Shown here piece after piece: positions 26,647-34,895 of a stretch of 42,553 nt of DNA. The stretch's first letter is position 1. The number at the start of each line of letters is the position of its first letter. The notes under the pieces are model-generated. The model did no database searches. It saw only the letters and a program-made list of their open reading frames with translations, and was not told where the DNA came from. This DNA is from Planctomycetaceae bacterium (GTDB lineage: Bacteria; Planctomycetota; Planctomycetia; Pirellulales; Thermoguttaceae). A program made the position numbers and the translations under genes. The stretch lies in assembly GCA_015062085.1 (NCBI GenBank), contig SUVI01000012.1:1-42553 (forward strand), read 5' to 3'.

Positions 26647-29163
26647 TCACGCAAGATAGCGTCCTGTGATGCTCTGCGGCATGCGTGCGATCTCCTCGGG
26701 AGTTCCGGCCGCGACGATCCTTCCTCCCGCCGTTCCGCCGCCGGGACCAAGGTCGAGGATCCAGTCCGCATTCCGGATGACGTCCAGATCGTGCTCGATG
26801 ACGATGACCGTCGCACCGTGAGAGATGAGCGTCTGAAAAACGCCGATCAGTGACCGAACGTCAAGAGGATGAAGGCCGATCGTGGGTTCATCGAAAATGA
26901 AGACGCTGTCCGCCTGCCCTCTGCCCATTTCGCTGGCGAGTTTCAAACGCTGCGCTTCACCGCCAGAAAGTCCCGGCGTCTGCTCTCCGAGCGTGAGGTA
27001 GCCGAGTCCCAGATTTTTCAGCACTTCCAATCGTCCCCGAACAGTCTTCAATTCGGCGCACGCCTCAAGCGCGTGGTCAACGTCCATGGCCATCAGTTCC
27101 GGAAGACTCCGCGCTTCGCCGCGTGAATCCGCGTACCGGATCCGATACGCTTCTTTCGAGTACCGGGAACCGCGGCACTCCGGGCACGGGATCTCGACAT
27201 CCGGAAGGAACTGGACGTCGAGGCTGATCATCCCGCACCCATCGCAGGCCGAACAGCGAAGAGAGCCAGTATTGTACGAGAGATCCCCAGCCTTGAGACC
27301 GAGCCGTTTGGCATCTTCCGTCCGCGCGAAGACTTTCCGCAGTTCGTCGTGAACGTTCGCGTACGTCGCAACGGTCGAGCGGACATTCAGGCCGATCGGC
27401 GAGGCATCGATGAGCTTGACGTGCTGGATCCCAGGCGCAAAAACAGAGACGACGTGCTCCGGGAGTTTTTTTCCGGTGATCGAGGCTTCCAGCGCGGGAA
27501 TGAGGCTTTCGAGGATGAGCGTCGTTTTCCCGGAGCCGGAAACGCCCGTCACGAGCGTCAGGCGTCCTTTCGGGATCTCTGCTTCCAGAGGCTGGACCGT
27601 GTGGATGGCCGAAGTGGCGAGATGGATCGTCCCTAAGTCAAACATTTCTTCGCGTCTCGCACGTTTTCGAACGAGAACGTCTGCCTCACCTGCCAAAAAC
27701 GGACCGATGAGCGACACGGGATCCGCTTTGATCTCCGCAACCGTCCCCTGCGCCGTCACTTGCCCGCCGTTTGCGCCGGCTTCCGGTCCCATTTCGATGA
27801 GCCAGTCAGCTTCCCGGAGAATTTGAGTGTCGTGGTCCACCAGAATGACGGAATTCCCGTCTGCGGTCAGATCGCGCATTACGCCGTTCAGCCCCGCGAT
27901 ATTCGACGGATGAAGTCCGATCGACGGTTCATCCAGCACGTAAAGGACGCCGGTCGTCCGGTTTCGGACAGCACGCGCGAGCTGCATCCGCTGACGTTCG
28001 CCCGTCGAGAGCGTCGCAGTGGAACGGTCAAGCGTGAGGTACTCAAGCCCCAAATCCGCCAAACGATGAGCCGCGCTAAGAAACGAATCCGCGATGCTTT
28101 CCGCCATGGGCCGCATCGAGTCCGGCATCGACTCCGGGACCAAACGGACCCAGTTCACCAGCTCGCCAAGCGTCATTCGGCACGCTTCGTCCAGCGAGAT
28201 CCCGCGGATCTTCGGTCTTCGCGCCGCCTCTGAAAGCCGTGAACCTCCGCAATCCGGGCAAATGTCCTGACGCAGAAATCGCTCGACCCGCTTCATCCCT
28301 TTTTCGTCTTTGACTTTCGAGAGCGCGTTTTCGACTGTACGGACCGCACTGTAGTACGTAAAATCCAGCTCGCCGGCCGTCTCGGTATTTTTCGACCGAT
28401 AAAAGATCCGCTTTTTCTCCGCCGGACCATGAAAAACGATCTCCCGCTCCGTGTCCGTCAGTTCGCAAAACGGCACATCCGTCCGCACTCCCATCGCGCG
28501 GCAAACGTCGGTCATGAGCGACCACATAAGAGTTTTCCACGGCAAAACGGCTCCGTCGTCGATCGTAAGCGACTCATCCGGCACGAGCGATGCAAGATCC
28601 ACCGTCCGGACCGTTCCCGTCCCGTCGCATCTTCGGCAGGCCCCCTGACTGTTGAACGCCAGCTCCTCGGCTCCCGGCGCGTAGAATTCCTCACCACATT
28701 CCGGACAGACGAGCGGAAGCTCCGCCGCGGGCCCCAGCGATGGCAGAAGATAATGTCCGTTAGGGCAGCTGTGGTTCGCCAAACGTGAAAACATCAGACG
28801 CAAACTATTCAGCAGCTCCGTTCCCGTCCCGAACGTGCTCCGGATCCCCGGGATCCCCGGCCGCTGGTGAAGCGCGAGTGCCGCCGGAACGTAAAGGACC
28901 TCATCGACCTGAGCCCGGGCTGCGTGCGTCATTCGGCGCCGTGTGTACGTGGAAAGCGCCTCGAGATACCGTCTCGACCCCTCCGCGTAGAGTACCCCCA
29001 GCGCAAGAGACGACTTTCCCGAGCCCGAAACGCCCGCGATCGCAACGATGCGGTCCAACGGAATATCTACGTCAATATTTTTCAAATTATGCACCCGGGC
29101 ACCGCGGACCCGGATCGCCTGCGGACGGTTTGTGTTTTTCATACGCTGCAGTTCGTTTCCCAT
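26647..29163 (-). CDS. UvrA-like ABC excinuclease subunit (UvrA2 type)
   Basis: This 838-residue protein has two ABC ATPase halves. Walker A motifs are GVSGSGKS (44-51) and GVSGSGKT (540-547), Walker B motifs are VLDEPS (409-414) and IFDEPT (756-761), and signatures are LSTGERQ (385-391, deviating from LSGGE) and LSGGEAQ (732-738). Zinc-binding cysteines stand at 153/156/176/179, 302/305 and 637/640/660/663. It is about 100 residues shorter than housekeeping UvrA (about 940). The gap falls in the first half, where UvrB binds, which is the mark of UvrA2-type paralogues linked to DNA-damage or drug tolerance. I infer DNA-lesion binding but not a normal UvrABC role. The start has AGGAG 9 bases upstream and lies 3 bases after the stop of the small membrane protein, so the two genes are probably translationally coupled. 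Confidence 0.88.
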   Translation of the reverse strand: MGNELQRMKNTNRPQAIRVRGARVHNLKNIDVDIPLDRIVAIAGVSGSGKSSLALGVLYAEGSRRYLEALSTYTRRRMTHAARAQVDEVLYVPAALALHQRPGIPGIRSTFGTGTELLNSLRLMFSRLANHSCPNGHYLLPSLGPAAELPLVCPECGEEFYAPGAEELAFNSQGACRRCDGTGTVRTVDLASLVPDESLTIDDGAVLPWKTLMWSLMTDVCRAMGVRTDVPFCELTDTEREIVFHGPAEKKRIFYRSKNTETAGELDFTYYSAVRTVENALSKVKDEKGMKRVERFLRQDICPDCGGSRLSEAARRPKIRGISLDEACRMTLGELVNWVRLVPESMPDSMRPMAESIADSFLSAAHRLADLGLEYLTLDRSTATLSTGERQRMQLARAVRNRTTGVLYVLDEPSIGLHPSNIAGLNGVMRDLTADGNSVILVDHDTQILREADWLIEMGPEAGANGGQVTAQGTVAEIKADPVSLIGPFLAGEADVLVRKRARREEMFDLGTIHLATSAIHTVQPLEAEIPKGRLTLVTGVSGSGKTTLILESLIPALEASITGKKLPEHVVSVFAPGIQHVKLIDASPIGLNVRSTVATYANVHDELRKVFARTEDAKRLGLKAGDLSYNTGSLRCSACDGCGMISLDVQFLPDVEIPCPECRGSRYSKEAYRIRYADSRGEARSLPELMAMDVDHALEACAELKTVRGRLEVLKNLGLGYLTLGEQTPGLSGGEAQRLKLASEMGRGQADSVFIFDEPTIGLHPLDVRSLIGVFQTLISHGATVIVIEHDLDVIRNADWILDLGPGGGTAGGRIVAAGTPEEIARMPQSITGRYLA

Positions 29164-29166
29164 CCA

Positions 29167-29613
29167 TTACGGCTCCTGAATATACGGTGACTCCGGATAG
29201 CCGCCGTACGACTCCGTCGAAGACGGACCGTTCGTTTCGTCTATTTCTGGGAACTCGTCTGTTTCGGAAACTGCGCCAGTTCCGGGAGTCACGCCAGTTT
29301 CATAAATCGAGTCAGAAACGGACGGGGCAGGATCTGAAGAGGGGACGGCAGTCTCTCCAGCGCCATTCATTCCGTCTGTTTCGGAAGGATCTTCGGAAGA
29401 AAGCAGAACGGCCTCCAAAACGACGTCCTCGCTGCGGATCGATCGGAAGGAACTGTCGACGGGCATCTCCAGAACATCGGATCTCTTGGCAGCAGGATCC
29501 TCCGCAGTGTCCCAAATTTTTGTCGGGATAAACAGAAGTGAAACAAGGACCACGACACACATAAGCAGAGTAGAAAAAATCTGCGATTTCAACGTTTTTT
29601 GAGCTGGAGCCAT
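29167..29613 (-). CDS. Small membrane-anchored protein of unknown function
   Basis: The 148 residues begin with a short basic cytoplasmic stretch ([11 protein letters not shown]), one membrane helix (about 12-30, [19 protein letters not shown]), and then an acidic Ser/Pro/Glu/Thr-rich, probably disordered, tail to the end. No family was recognised. The stop codon TAA is separated from the uvrA-like ATG by 3 bases, so the pair is co-transcribed. Membrane tethering of a repair or ABC partner is possible but pure inference. A weak AGGA lies 11 bases before the ATG. Confidence 0.65.
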   Translation of the reverse strand: MAPAQKTLKSQIFSTLLMCVVVLVSLLFIPTKIWDTAEDPAAKRSDVLEMPVDSSFRSIRSEDVVLEAVLLSSEDPSETDGMNGAGETAVPSSDPAPSVSDSIYETGVTPGTGAVSETDEFPEIDETNGPSSTESYGGYPESPYIQEP

Positions 29614-29833
29614 AGGATCAAGTTTCCTGAAAAGGATTTCAAAAGGATAAAAATTTTTCTGGAAAGAGAAAAAGACGAAAAACCGCAGGCATGCCGCTCA
29701 ATATTTGCGAAAGTTCTGCAAAAACCGGCTAAAATAGCACTTTCCGTCCCCTTTCTCTCCTTTTATTATACCCCGAAATTCGCCCTTTGAGGAAAAAAAT
29801 TAAAAAATTTTGAAAAAATTGCCTCCCCCCCCA
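29614..29833. other. Intergenic region between the membrane protein and the tRNA-Pro promoter
   Basis: No gene was seen in this stretch. It is AT-rich from about 29740 on, with A-runs and a C-run (29824-29832). A promoter for the leftward membrane-protein/uvrA-like pair should lie here, but I could not pick a convincing pair of boxes. Confidence 0.4.
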
Positions 29834-29861
29834 TTGCAAAATTCTGGAAATAGTGTATATT
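29834..29861 (+). promoter_or_regulatory. Promoter of tRNA-Pro
   Basis: TTGCAA (29834-29839), 16-base spacer, TATATT (29856-29861), about 57 bases before the mature tRNA. Confidence 0.6.
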
Positions 29862-29918
29862 CTTTTTTCGTTAAGGGGATGAGAGAGAAAAGAAAACACT
29901 TTCTCTTACTTTCCAAAA

Positions 29919-29993
29919 CGGGGCGTAGCTCAGCCTGGCTAGAGCGCTGCGTTCGGGACGCAGAGGTCGCTGGTTCAAATCCAGTCGCCCCGA
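29919..29993 (+). tRNA. tRNA-Pro (CGG)
   Basis: The cloverleaf is complete. The acceptor is CGGGGCG/CGCCCCG with discriminator A (29993), the anticodon stem is CTGCG/CGCAG around loop TTCGGGA (anticodon CGG), and the T arm is GCTGG/CCAGT with loop TTCAAAT. CCA is not encoded. Confidence 0.95.
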
Positions 29994-30002
29994 CTTAAAA
30001 GA

Positions 30003-30028
30003 AGCACTTCGAATTCGGAGTGTTTTTT
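30003..30028 (+). terminator. Rho-independent terminator of tRNA-Pro
   Basis: CACTTC pairs with GGAGTG around GAATTC, followed by seven T residues. It begins 10 bases after the tRNA. Confidence 0.75.
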
Positions 30029-30068
30029 TATTTTAAATTCCATTTCGATCTTCCATTTCATTCTATTC

Positions 30069-30106
30069 TTAGGGGGCATATTCCGCTTTTAGGGGGCATA
30101 TTCCGC
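30069..30106. repeat. 18-bp direct repeat with 20-bp period
   Basis: TTAGGGGGCATATTCCGC occurs at 30069-30086 and 30089-30106, between the tRNA-Pro terminator and lysS. Its role is unknown. It could be a dispersed genomic repeat unit or a binding site for a regulator of lysS. Confidence 0.6.
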
Positions 30107-30217
30107 CTAGAGTCAGGCCGACATCCCGAAATTTGACGCAAAAAGAAAGAAAATCTCAGAAAACACGGGAAAATAAGGAGAAATCAAGCCGGTCCCCGTA
30201 GCAGGATTTCGAAAATC

Positions 30218-30226
30218 TGCTAAAAT
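30218..30226 (+). promoter_or_regulatory. Extended -10 promoter of lysS
   Basis: TGCTAAAAT (30218-30226) is an extended -10 box about 45 bases before the lysS ATG. I see no good -35 box, so the exact promoter is uncertain. Confidence 0.4.
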
Positions 30227-30271
30227 GTGGAAATCGTAAAGTCTGTCTTGTCCTGATTCAGGAGAACCATC

Positions 30272-31981
30272 ATGTCGATCAAAAAACACTACACGAACTA
30301 CAATAATTGGCGCAAAACGCAGCCGGACGCCCCGGCGGTGAAACTCCCGGTCTTTGAGGCCTGGATGAAAGAAGCGTGCGGCGACGAGGTCATTGCGTCC
30401 AATGACGCTCTGGAACCCGGAAAATACCAGGAATTCGTCGTCTGGAAGGCCGCAAAAGATCAGGCGGACGAAGCGGCGAAAGCTCAGGCCGGCGCGATCC
30501 AGCTTGAGGCTTCCCGCCGTGAAAAAATGGCGAAGATCGTCGAAATGGGGATCGACCCCTGGGGACACCGTATCGACGGAGTGACACCTCTGGCGGACGT
30601 GCGTGCGATGGAAAGTCAGGTACCCGGTGCAGAACAGCGTGAAGCGGGCGAACATGGTCCTAATGTCCGCGTGCAGGGACGCATCATGCTCCAGCGTCCA
30701 TCCGGAAAAGTCATCTGGCTCAACATCAAAGACCGGACCGGAAAGGTCCAGGTCATGATCGGGAAAAATCAGGTCGGAGACCGCAATTTTGAACTCGCGC
30801 AGTGTTTCGACCTGGGCGACATTGTCATGGTGGAAGGCGAGCTGGCGCACACTCGCACCGGCGAACTGACCGTATTTGCCGCGAATCTCGATTTCATGGC
30901 GAAATCCATCAACACGCCGCCGGATAAACACAGCGGCCTGAACGACTTGGAAATGCGTCAGCGCATGCGTTACGTGGACCTGATCCACACGGACGGAGCG
31001 CTGGAACGTTTCGTAAACCGCACGAAGATCATCAAATCTGTCCGCGAAACGCTGGATAATCGGGGATTCTACGAGATCGAAGGTCCGACTCTTCACGCAG
31101 TCGCCGGCGGTGCGGCCGCCCGGCCGTTCACGACGCACCATAATGCGCTGGACATGACGCTCTACATGCGCATCGCGCTGGAACTGCACCTGAAGCGTCT
31201 TCTCGTCGGCGGCATGGAACGCGTTTACGAGATCGGCCGCGTGTACCGGAATGAGGGCGTCGACACGAAGCACAATCCGGAATTCACGCTTATGGAGACC
31301 TACCAGGCGTTTGGCGACTACTATTCCATGATGGACCTTTCCGAAGAGATCATCATGAACGCCATCAAAGCCACTGGCCGTGAAGTCGTCGAGGGACAGC
31401 CGGTCATCCTGCCGTGGGAAGACGGTACGATCAACTTCACCCCGCCGTTTGCGCGCCGGAAGTACCACGACTTGGTCGACGAATTCGCAGGGATCGACTC
31501 TCACGATCCGGCTGCCGTGAAAGCGAAAGCTCTGGAACTCGGCATTGAAGATGTGGACGTGAAACATCCGGACGTCATCCTGAACGACGTTTTCGAAGCG
31601 ACGGTCGAAGACAATCTCGTGGATCCCACGTTCGTTTACGACTATCCGGCAAGTATCTGCCCGCTGACGAAGCGAAAGAGCGACGATCCGGAAATCGCGG
31701 AGCGTTTCGAGCTCTTCGTCAAGGGAATGGAACTCGCCAATGCATACACGGAACTGAACGACCCAGATCTCCAGGAACGTCTTTTCACCCAGCAGCTGGA
31801 AGGTCAGAAAGACGAAGATTCCATGGCGAAAATGGATCACGACTTCATTCGTGCCCTGCGTTACGGAATGCCGCCGGCGGGCGGTCTCGGAATGGGGATC
31901 GACCGTCTAGTCATGCTCCTGACCAACTCGCAGAGCATCCGTGACATCATCCTCTTCCCGCTTCTGCGCCATGAGAAATAA
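30272..31981 (+). CDS. lysS: Lysyl-tRNA synthetase, class II
   Basis: LysS charges tRNA-Lys in the cytoplasm. The 569 residues contain an OB-fold anticodon-binding domain (about 132-215, NVRVQGRIML…WLNIKDRTGKVQVMIG) and the class II core: motif 1 around 265-285 (FYEIEGPTL…GGAAARPF), motif 2 FEIGR-like ERVYEIGRVYRNEG (316-329) and motif 3 GLGMGIDRL near the C-terminus. The first 80 or so residues (KHYTNYNNWRK…VVWKAAKDQADEAAKAQ) are an N-terminal extension not seen in the roughly 500-residue bacterial norm. AGGAG lies 8 bases before the ATG. It is followed by its own terminator, so it is a single-gene unit after tRNA-Pro. Confidence 0.96.
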   Translation: MSIKKHYTNYNNWRKTQPDAPAVKLPVFEAWMKEACGDEVIASNDALEPGKYQEFVVWKAAKDQADEAAKAQAGAIQLEASRREKMAKIVEMGIDPWGHRIDGVTPLADVRAMESQVPGAEQREAGEHGPNVRVQGRIMLQRPSGKVIWLNIKDRTGKVQVMIGKNQVGDRNFELAQCFDLGDIVMVEGELAHTRTGELTVFAANLDFMAKSINTPPDKHSGLNDLEMRQRMRYVDLIHTDGALERFVNRTKIIKSVRETLDNRGFYEIEGPTLHAVAGGAAARPFTTHHNALDMTLYMRIALELHLKRLLVGGMERVYEIGRVYRNEGVDTKHNPEFTLMETYQAFGDYYSMMDLSEEIIMNAIKATGREVVEGQPVILPWEDGTINFTPPFARRKYHDLVDEFAGIDSHDPAAVKAKALELGIEDVDVKHPDVILNDVFEATVEDNLVDPTFVYDYPASICPLTKRKSDDPEIAERFELFVKGMELANAYTELNDPDLQERLFTQQLEGQKDEDSMAKMDHDFIRALRYGMPPAGGLGMGIDRLVMLLTNSQSIRDIILFPLLRHEK

Positions 31982-32010
31982 GAAAACGCAAATGAATGCG
32001 TAGATCGCTA

Positions 32011-32046
32011 AAAGTCCATTTTCCACGGAGAAGATGGACTTTTTTT
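32011..32046 (+). terminator. Rho-independent terminator of lysS
   Basis: AAAGTCCAT (32011-32019) pairs with ATGGACTTT (32034-32042), and T residues continue to 32046. It begins 29 bases after the lysS stop codon. Confidence 0.85.
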
Positions 32047-32389
32047 ATCCCGAGACGTTCCGGCGCGCCTTTTCTTACGGACTTTCGATCCATCACTGAG
32101 AAGACTGAATTTTCGCAGAGAAACACAGAACGACGGCGAGAGGCTTTCAAAAACTTTTTGATGTTTTAGTACTTTTTATGTTTTCCTTTTGTGCACTTTT
32201 AAGGAGCTTCTGTAAATTCAGTGGTTGAGATTTTCGGCTGAAAGTCCCACGCGCGACGGCACTCTGCGAGAGCCGTCTGGCTGCCCGTCATGTCGTGACG
32301 CTCGTGAGGGAGGAACATTTTGGAAATTGTTCCTCCCTCAGACTCCCTCTTCAAAAACTTTTAAAGACTCTTTTTTCTTTTTCCTGCTG
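32047..32389. other. Intergenic region between lysS and the esterase gene
   Basis: The two genes are convergent. Apart from the lysS terminator the stretch holds a 12-bp perfect inverted repeat (32306-32339) and no believable gene. The long plus-strand frame crossing it (from 32225) is the antisense of the esterase. Confidence 0.45.
32306..32339. repeat. Perfect 12-bp inverted repeat downstream of the esterase gene
   Basis: GAGGGAGGAACA (32306-32317) pairs with TGTTCCTCCCTC (32328-32339) across a 10-base loop. It lies about 50 bases past the esterase stop on the minus strand but has no T-tract. It could be a factor-assisted terminator, an mRNA-stabilising hairpin or a copy of a dispersed palindromic element. 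Confidence 0.6.
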
Positions 32390-33643
32390 CTATTCGACCA
32401 GCTCGCCGAGAATCATGATCTTCCCGACCCACCAGTTCGTGCCGTCATATTTCGGATCTCCCGGTGTGTACTCCTTCACGATGGAACGGTCCGGCTGCTC
32501 GGAATCGATCTCAATGGTGACTGTGTGGACGGTCTGCATGTCGTCGTTCTCGTTGGCGTAAGCCCAGAGCGTCGCCAGACGGAACCAGCTGCAGTAGCTG
32601 TCGTATCGGCGCGAGGGTCTTTCGCCCCTCTTTCCGTCGACCGTGACCCAGACCTGTGCGGCATTGGGACCGAGCACGTCATAAAGTTTCGCCTGTTTTC
32701 CGCGGAATTTGAAGGTCAGCGTACTTCCCGGCTTGCCCGAGTGCCACATTTCGCCCGTGCGGTTCGTGAAGTGGAAATTCGGCTCGCCTTCTTTCACGAG
32801 TTCCCATTCGCCGTGAAGCATTTCCGGGGTGATGGGGACCATTTTTGCATTTTCGTAGTTTCCTTCGATGAAGACGCTTTCGAGTTTCGGTGCGTGATCG
32901 ACCGCAGGAAGATCTTTCATTTTTTCGTATCCGGCAATGATGTCCGCAAGGTAAAGTTCATGCCCTGCGTCAAGCGGGTGGACGCCGTCTTTTGCGAAAA
33001 GGATCTTTCCTTCCGGTACGGTATCCGCTTTCATGACGAGCTGGCCGGACGTGACCATTTCCGCGACGCGCTTTCCGAAATTGATCGTCGGGATCCCGTA
33101 ATGCTCGGCAAGCATTTCCATCGCACCGGCCGCTCGGTGAAGTTTTCCGTTCTGATGATCGCCAACGGTCGCCGTCGTGACAGTGTAGACGAACACGATG
33201 TCCGTGCGTGCGTCTTTTTTCCAGATCTGCCGCACGATGCCTTCCATCTGCCGCCAGATATTTTCAGGAGAATTCCCGCCGTCATTGGTCGCAAACTCGA
33301 CGAAGACCAAGTCCGGATCATGGCGCAGAACATCGTATCCGAGCCGAAAAACACCAAGGTCGGAGCCAGTCCCGCCGATTGCCGCATGGATCTCGCTGAT
33401 CTTCGCATTTGGAAACTTCTCGCCAAGAAATTTCGACGTCTTCGGCCTCCATCCATTCTGAGCCGTGATGGAACCTCCGAAGTAAGCGACGGTAACTTCT
33501 TCGCCAGCCTGGAGTTTCGCGATCGTGTTTCCGATCCCGGAACGCACATGAACGTCAAAGATCTCCTGCTCGGCATACTCCGGCACGGCATAAACGCAGG
33601 CGGTCAGCGCAAAAAACAGAACGACACAAAGGAATCTTTTCAT
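32390..33643 (-). CDS. Secreted SGNH/GDSL-type hydrolase, probable carbohydrate esterase
   Basis: The 417 residues start with a signal peptide (MKRFLCVVLFFALTACVYA). The LTAC at 13-16 fits a lipobox, so a lipoprotein is possible, though cleavage after VYA also fits. The SGNH blocks are present: nucleophile S58 in YFGGSITAQ (GGS instead of GDS), block II IGGTGSD (89-95), N120 in FATNDGG, and D219/H222 in KDGVHP. Residues about 260-417 form a beta-rich, probably jelly-roll, C-terminal domain. GGS-type SGNH enzymes of this shape usually deacetylate plant or host polysaccharides. The substrate here is unknown. The ATG at 33643 has AAAGGATG about 8 bases upstream. The zinc-ribbon gene lies 112 bases upstream with a hairpin between, so they are probably separate units. 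Confidence 0.85.
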   Translation of the reverse strand: MKRFLCVVLFFALTACVYAVPEYAEQEIFDVHVRSGIGNTIAKLQAGEEVTVAYFGGSITAQNGWRPKTSKFLGEKFPNAKISEIHAAIGGTGSDLGVFRLGYDVLRHDPDLVFVEFATNDGGNSPENIWRQMEGIVRQIWKKDARTDIVFVYTVTTATVGDHQNGKLHRAAGAMEMLAEHYGIPTINFGKRVAEMVTSGQLVMKADTVPEGKILFAKDGVHPLDAGHELYLADIIAGYEKMKDLPAVDHAPKLESVFIEGNYENAKMVPITPEMLHGEWELVKEGEPNFHFTNRTGEMWHSGKPGSTLTFKFRGKQAKLYDVLGPNAAQVWVTVDGKRGERPSRRYDSYCSWFRLATLWAYANENDDMQTVHTVTIEIDSEQPDRSIVKEYTPGDPKYDGTNWWVGKIMILGELVE

Positions 33644-33711
33644 AAGGCATCCTTTCTAAAGAAAAAAATCAAAAATGGCGGGAAAATGATCCACGATCCG
33701 CAAGACCGTGA

Positions 33712-33743
33712 AATACAAACGGCCGAACGTTCGTGTCCGGCCG
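33712..33743 (-). terminator. Probable terminator of the zinc-ribbon gene
   Basis: CGGCCG (33743-33738) pairs with CGGCCG (33725-33720) on the minus strand over a 12-base loop, followed by TTTGTATTT. It is 13 bases past the stop codon at 33756. The imperfect T-tract lowers confidence. Confidence 0.55.
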
Positions 33744-33755
33744 AAAAAGGTTCGT

Positions 33756-34454
33756 TCATCGACTGCTGAAGATCATGACGATCAAAAACAGGATGACGAG
33801 GATCACTGCAATGCCGGCACGTACGATCCAGATCTTCCCAAGCCGCATTTCTTCAAGTTCCTGCGCCTTTTTCTTCTCCTGGATATACTCGAGACTGTTT
33901 TCAAGTTTCAGATCATAGACGGCACGGCAAACAGGGCATTGGACACGCTGGCCGATCATTTCTTTATCGACGTCCAGCACATGTCCTTTGGGACACGGAA
34001 TGTGCACGAGCGAGAGTTCTTCAGCTTTCGGCGGAGCTTTCATCGCAGAAGTAAGCGTTTTTTTGGCTTCCGCGGCAGCTTTTTCACGCATTTCCTTCTC
34101 TTTTTTCTCCTGCATCATCGCAAACGGACTGGCTTCCTCTGGAGTCTCTTCCACAGAGTTTCCGTCCGCTCCGCCTCCCAGAAGTGCATTAAGATCGTTT
34201 CCCCTTCTCCCTCCAGCACGTCCAGCAGAAGAGGCAGAGGTGAAATCCAGCCCGTTTTCCTGCACAGACTGCTGCAGGGGCTGCGAAACCGGCGCGACCG
34301 GCGTAACAACAGGAGTCGCGACCGGAACAGCCTGCGGCGGCGGAGCCGGAATGATGAACTGGGTACCGCAAATCGGACACACGATGATGCTCCCCGCGTG
34401 AGCAGTGTCGGCCTGAAGCAAATGGCCCTGCGGGCAATAAAATTGAAAGTTCAT
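33756..34454 (-). CDS. Double zinc-ribbon protein with C-terminal membrane helix
   Basis: From the ATG at 34454 the 232-residue product starts MNFQFYCPQGHLL. It has a first zinc ribbon (C7, then CPIC 26-29), a Pro/Val/Gln linker, a Gly-rich segment, and a charged coiled-coil-like stretch (QEKKEKEMREKAAAEAKK). A second ribbon follows (CPKGHVLDVD…VQCPVC), then a charged helix, and it ends in a single membrane helix (IWIVRAGIAVILVILFLIVMIF). Paired CP-x-GH/CPxC ribbons with a tail anchor occur in planctomycete proteins of unknown function. A longer start at 34586 would add 44 residues including a hydrophobic stretch (NFAFAFLSLCLFC). That start lies only about 16 bases from the promoter -10 box and has no clear ribosome binding site, so I prefer 34454, though not firmly. 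Confidence 0.7.
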   Translation of the reverse strand: MNFQFYCPQGHLLQADTAHAGSIIVCPICGTQFIIPAPPPQAVPVATPVVTPVAPVSQPLQQSVQENGLDFTSASSAGRAGGRRGNDLNALLGGGADGNSVEETPEEASPFAMMQEKKEKEMREKAAAEAKKTLTSAMKAPPKAEELSLVHIPCPKGHVLDVDKEMIGQRVQCPVCRAVYDLKLENSLEYIQEKKKAQELEEMRLGKIWIVRAGIAVILVILFLIVMIFSSR

Positions 34455-34601
34455 GAAATTTCTGCTTTTCTGGTTCTCTGAAACTGTCGGGATCCCATGA
34501 ATCATTACGGAACTCCCCGATTCCGTACAAAAAAGGCATAGGGACAAAAAAGCAAATGCAAAATTAGATAATTTTGGCATTTCCACCCACTCATCGTTTT
34601 C

Positions 34602-34631
34602 ATTATATCATAAAATCCGGCTTTGAGGCAA
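34602..34631 (-). promoter_or_regulatory. Promoter of the zinc-ribbon gene
   Basis: Minus strand: TTGCCT (34631-34626), 18-base spacer, TATAAT (34607-34602) preceded by TG (TGATATAAT). It stands back to back with the rpsA promoter. Confidence 0.6.
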
Positions 34632-34691
34632 AATTAATTCGAAAATTTCGAAAAAAAACGGAAAATGTTTGCGAAAAGATCCTCTCCAATC

Positions 34692-34720
34692 TTGACATTC
34701 GCAAAAATTTATGGTAAATT
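34692..34720 (+). promoter_or_regulatory. Promoter of rpsA
   Basis: TTGACA (34692-34697), 17-base spacer ending TGG, TAAATT (34715-34720). The start point near 34727 leaves a leader of about 170 bases before the rpsA ATG. Confidence 0.7.
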
Positions 34721-34728
34721 GTAAAATT

Positions 34729-34895
34729 CAGGGAGGGGAGACCCGCGGATCTTTTGTCTGCTCCCTCCTGTGCGGTCTCTGCGGCAGACGAACCTGCTCA
34801 GATCGCACACAAGAAGAGAAACCCAGCCGGAGTTTCAGGTGCCGAAACCTGATTCCCGCCGGCCAGATCAGTTGCGTAAGTATCGGAGTTTGAGT
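34729..34895 (+). promoter_or_regulatory. Structured 5' leader of rpsA
   Basis: Three hairpins can be drawn. CAGG-AGGG-AG (34729-34740, two bulged G) pairs with CTCCCTCCTG (34761-34770). TGTGCG pairs with CGCACA around an inner GTCT/AGAC stem. CAGGT pairs with ACCTG shortly before the start. Leader-mediated autoregulation by S1 is known in other bacteria. That it happens here is inference, since the fold resembles no leader I know. Confidence 0.45.

Noticed and set aside
30113..31840. 575-codon minus-strand frame opposite lysS
   Set aside because: It is the antisense of a clear lysyl-tRNA synthetase, has no ribosome binding site and crosses the lysS promoter.
32225..33769. 514-codon plus-strand frame opposite the esterase
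   Set aside because: It is the antisense of an SGNH hydrolase with signal peptide and catalytic motifs.
34711..34893. 60-codon leader ORF ending just before rpsA
   Set aside because: Its ATG lies upstream of the predicted transcription start, it lacks a ribosome binding site and the leader folds into hairpins.
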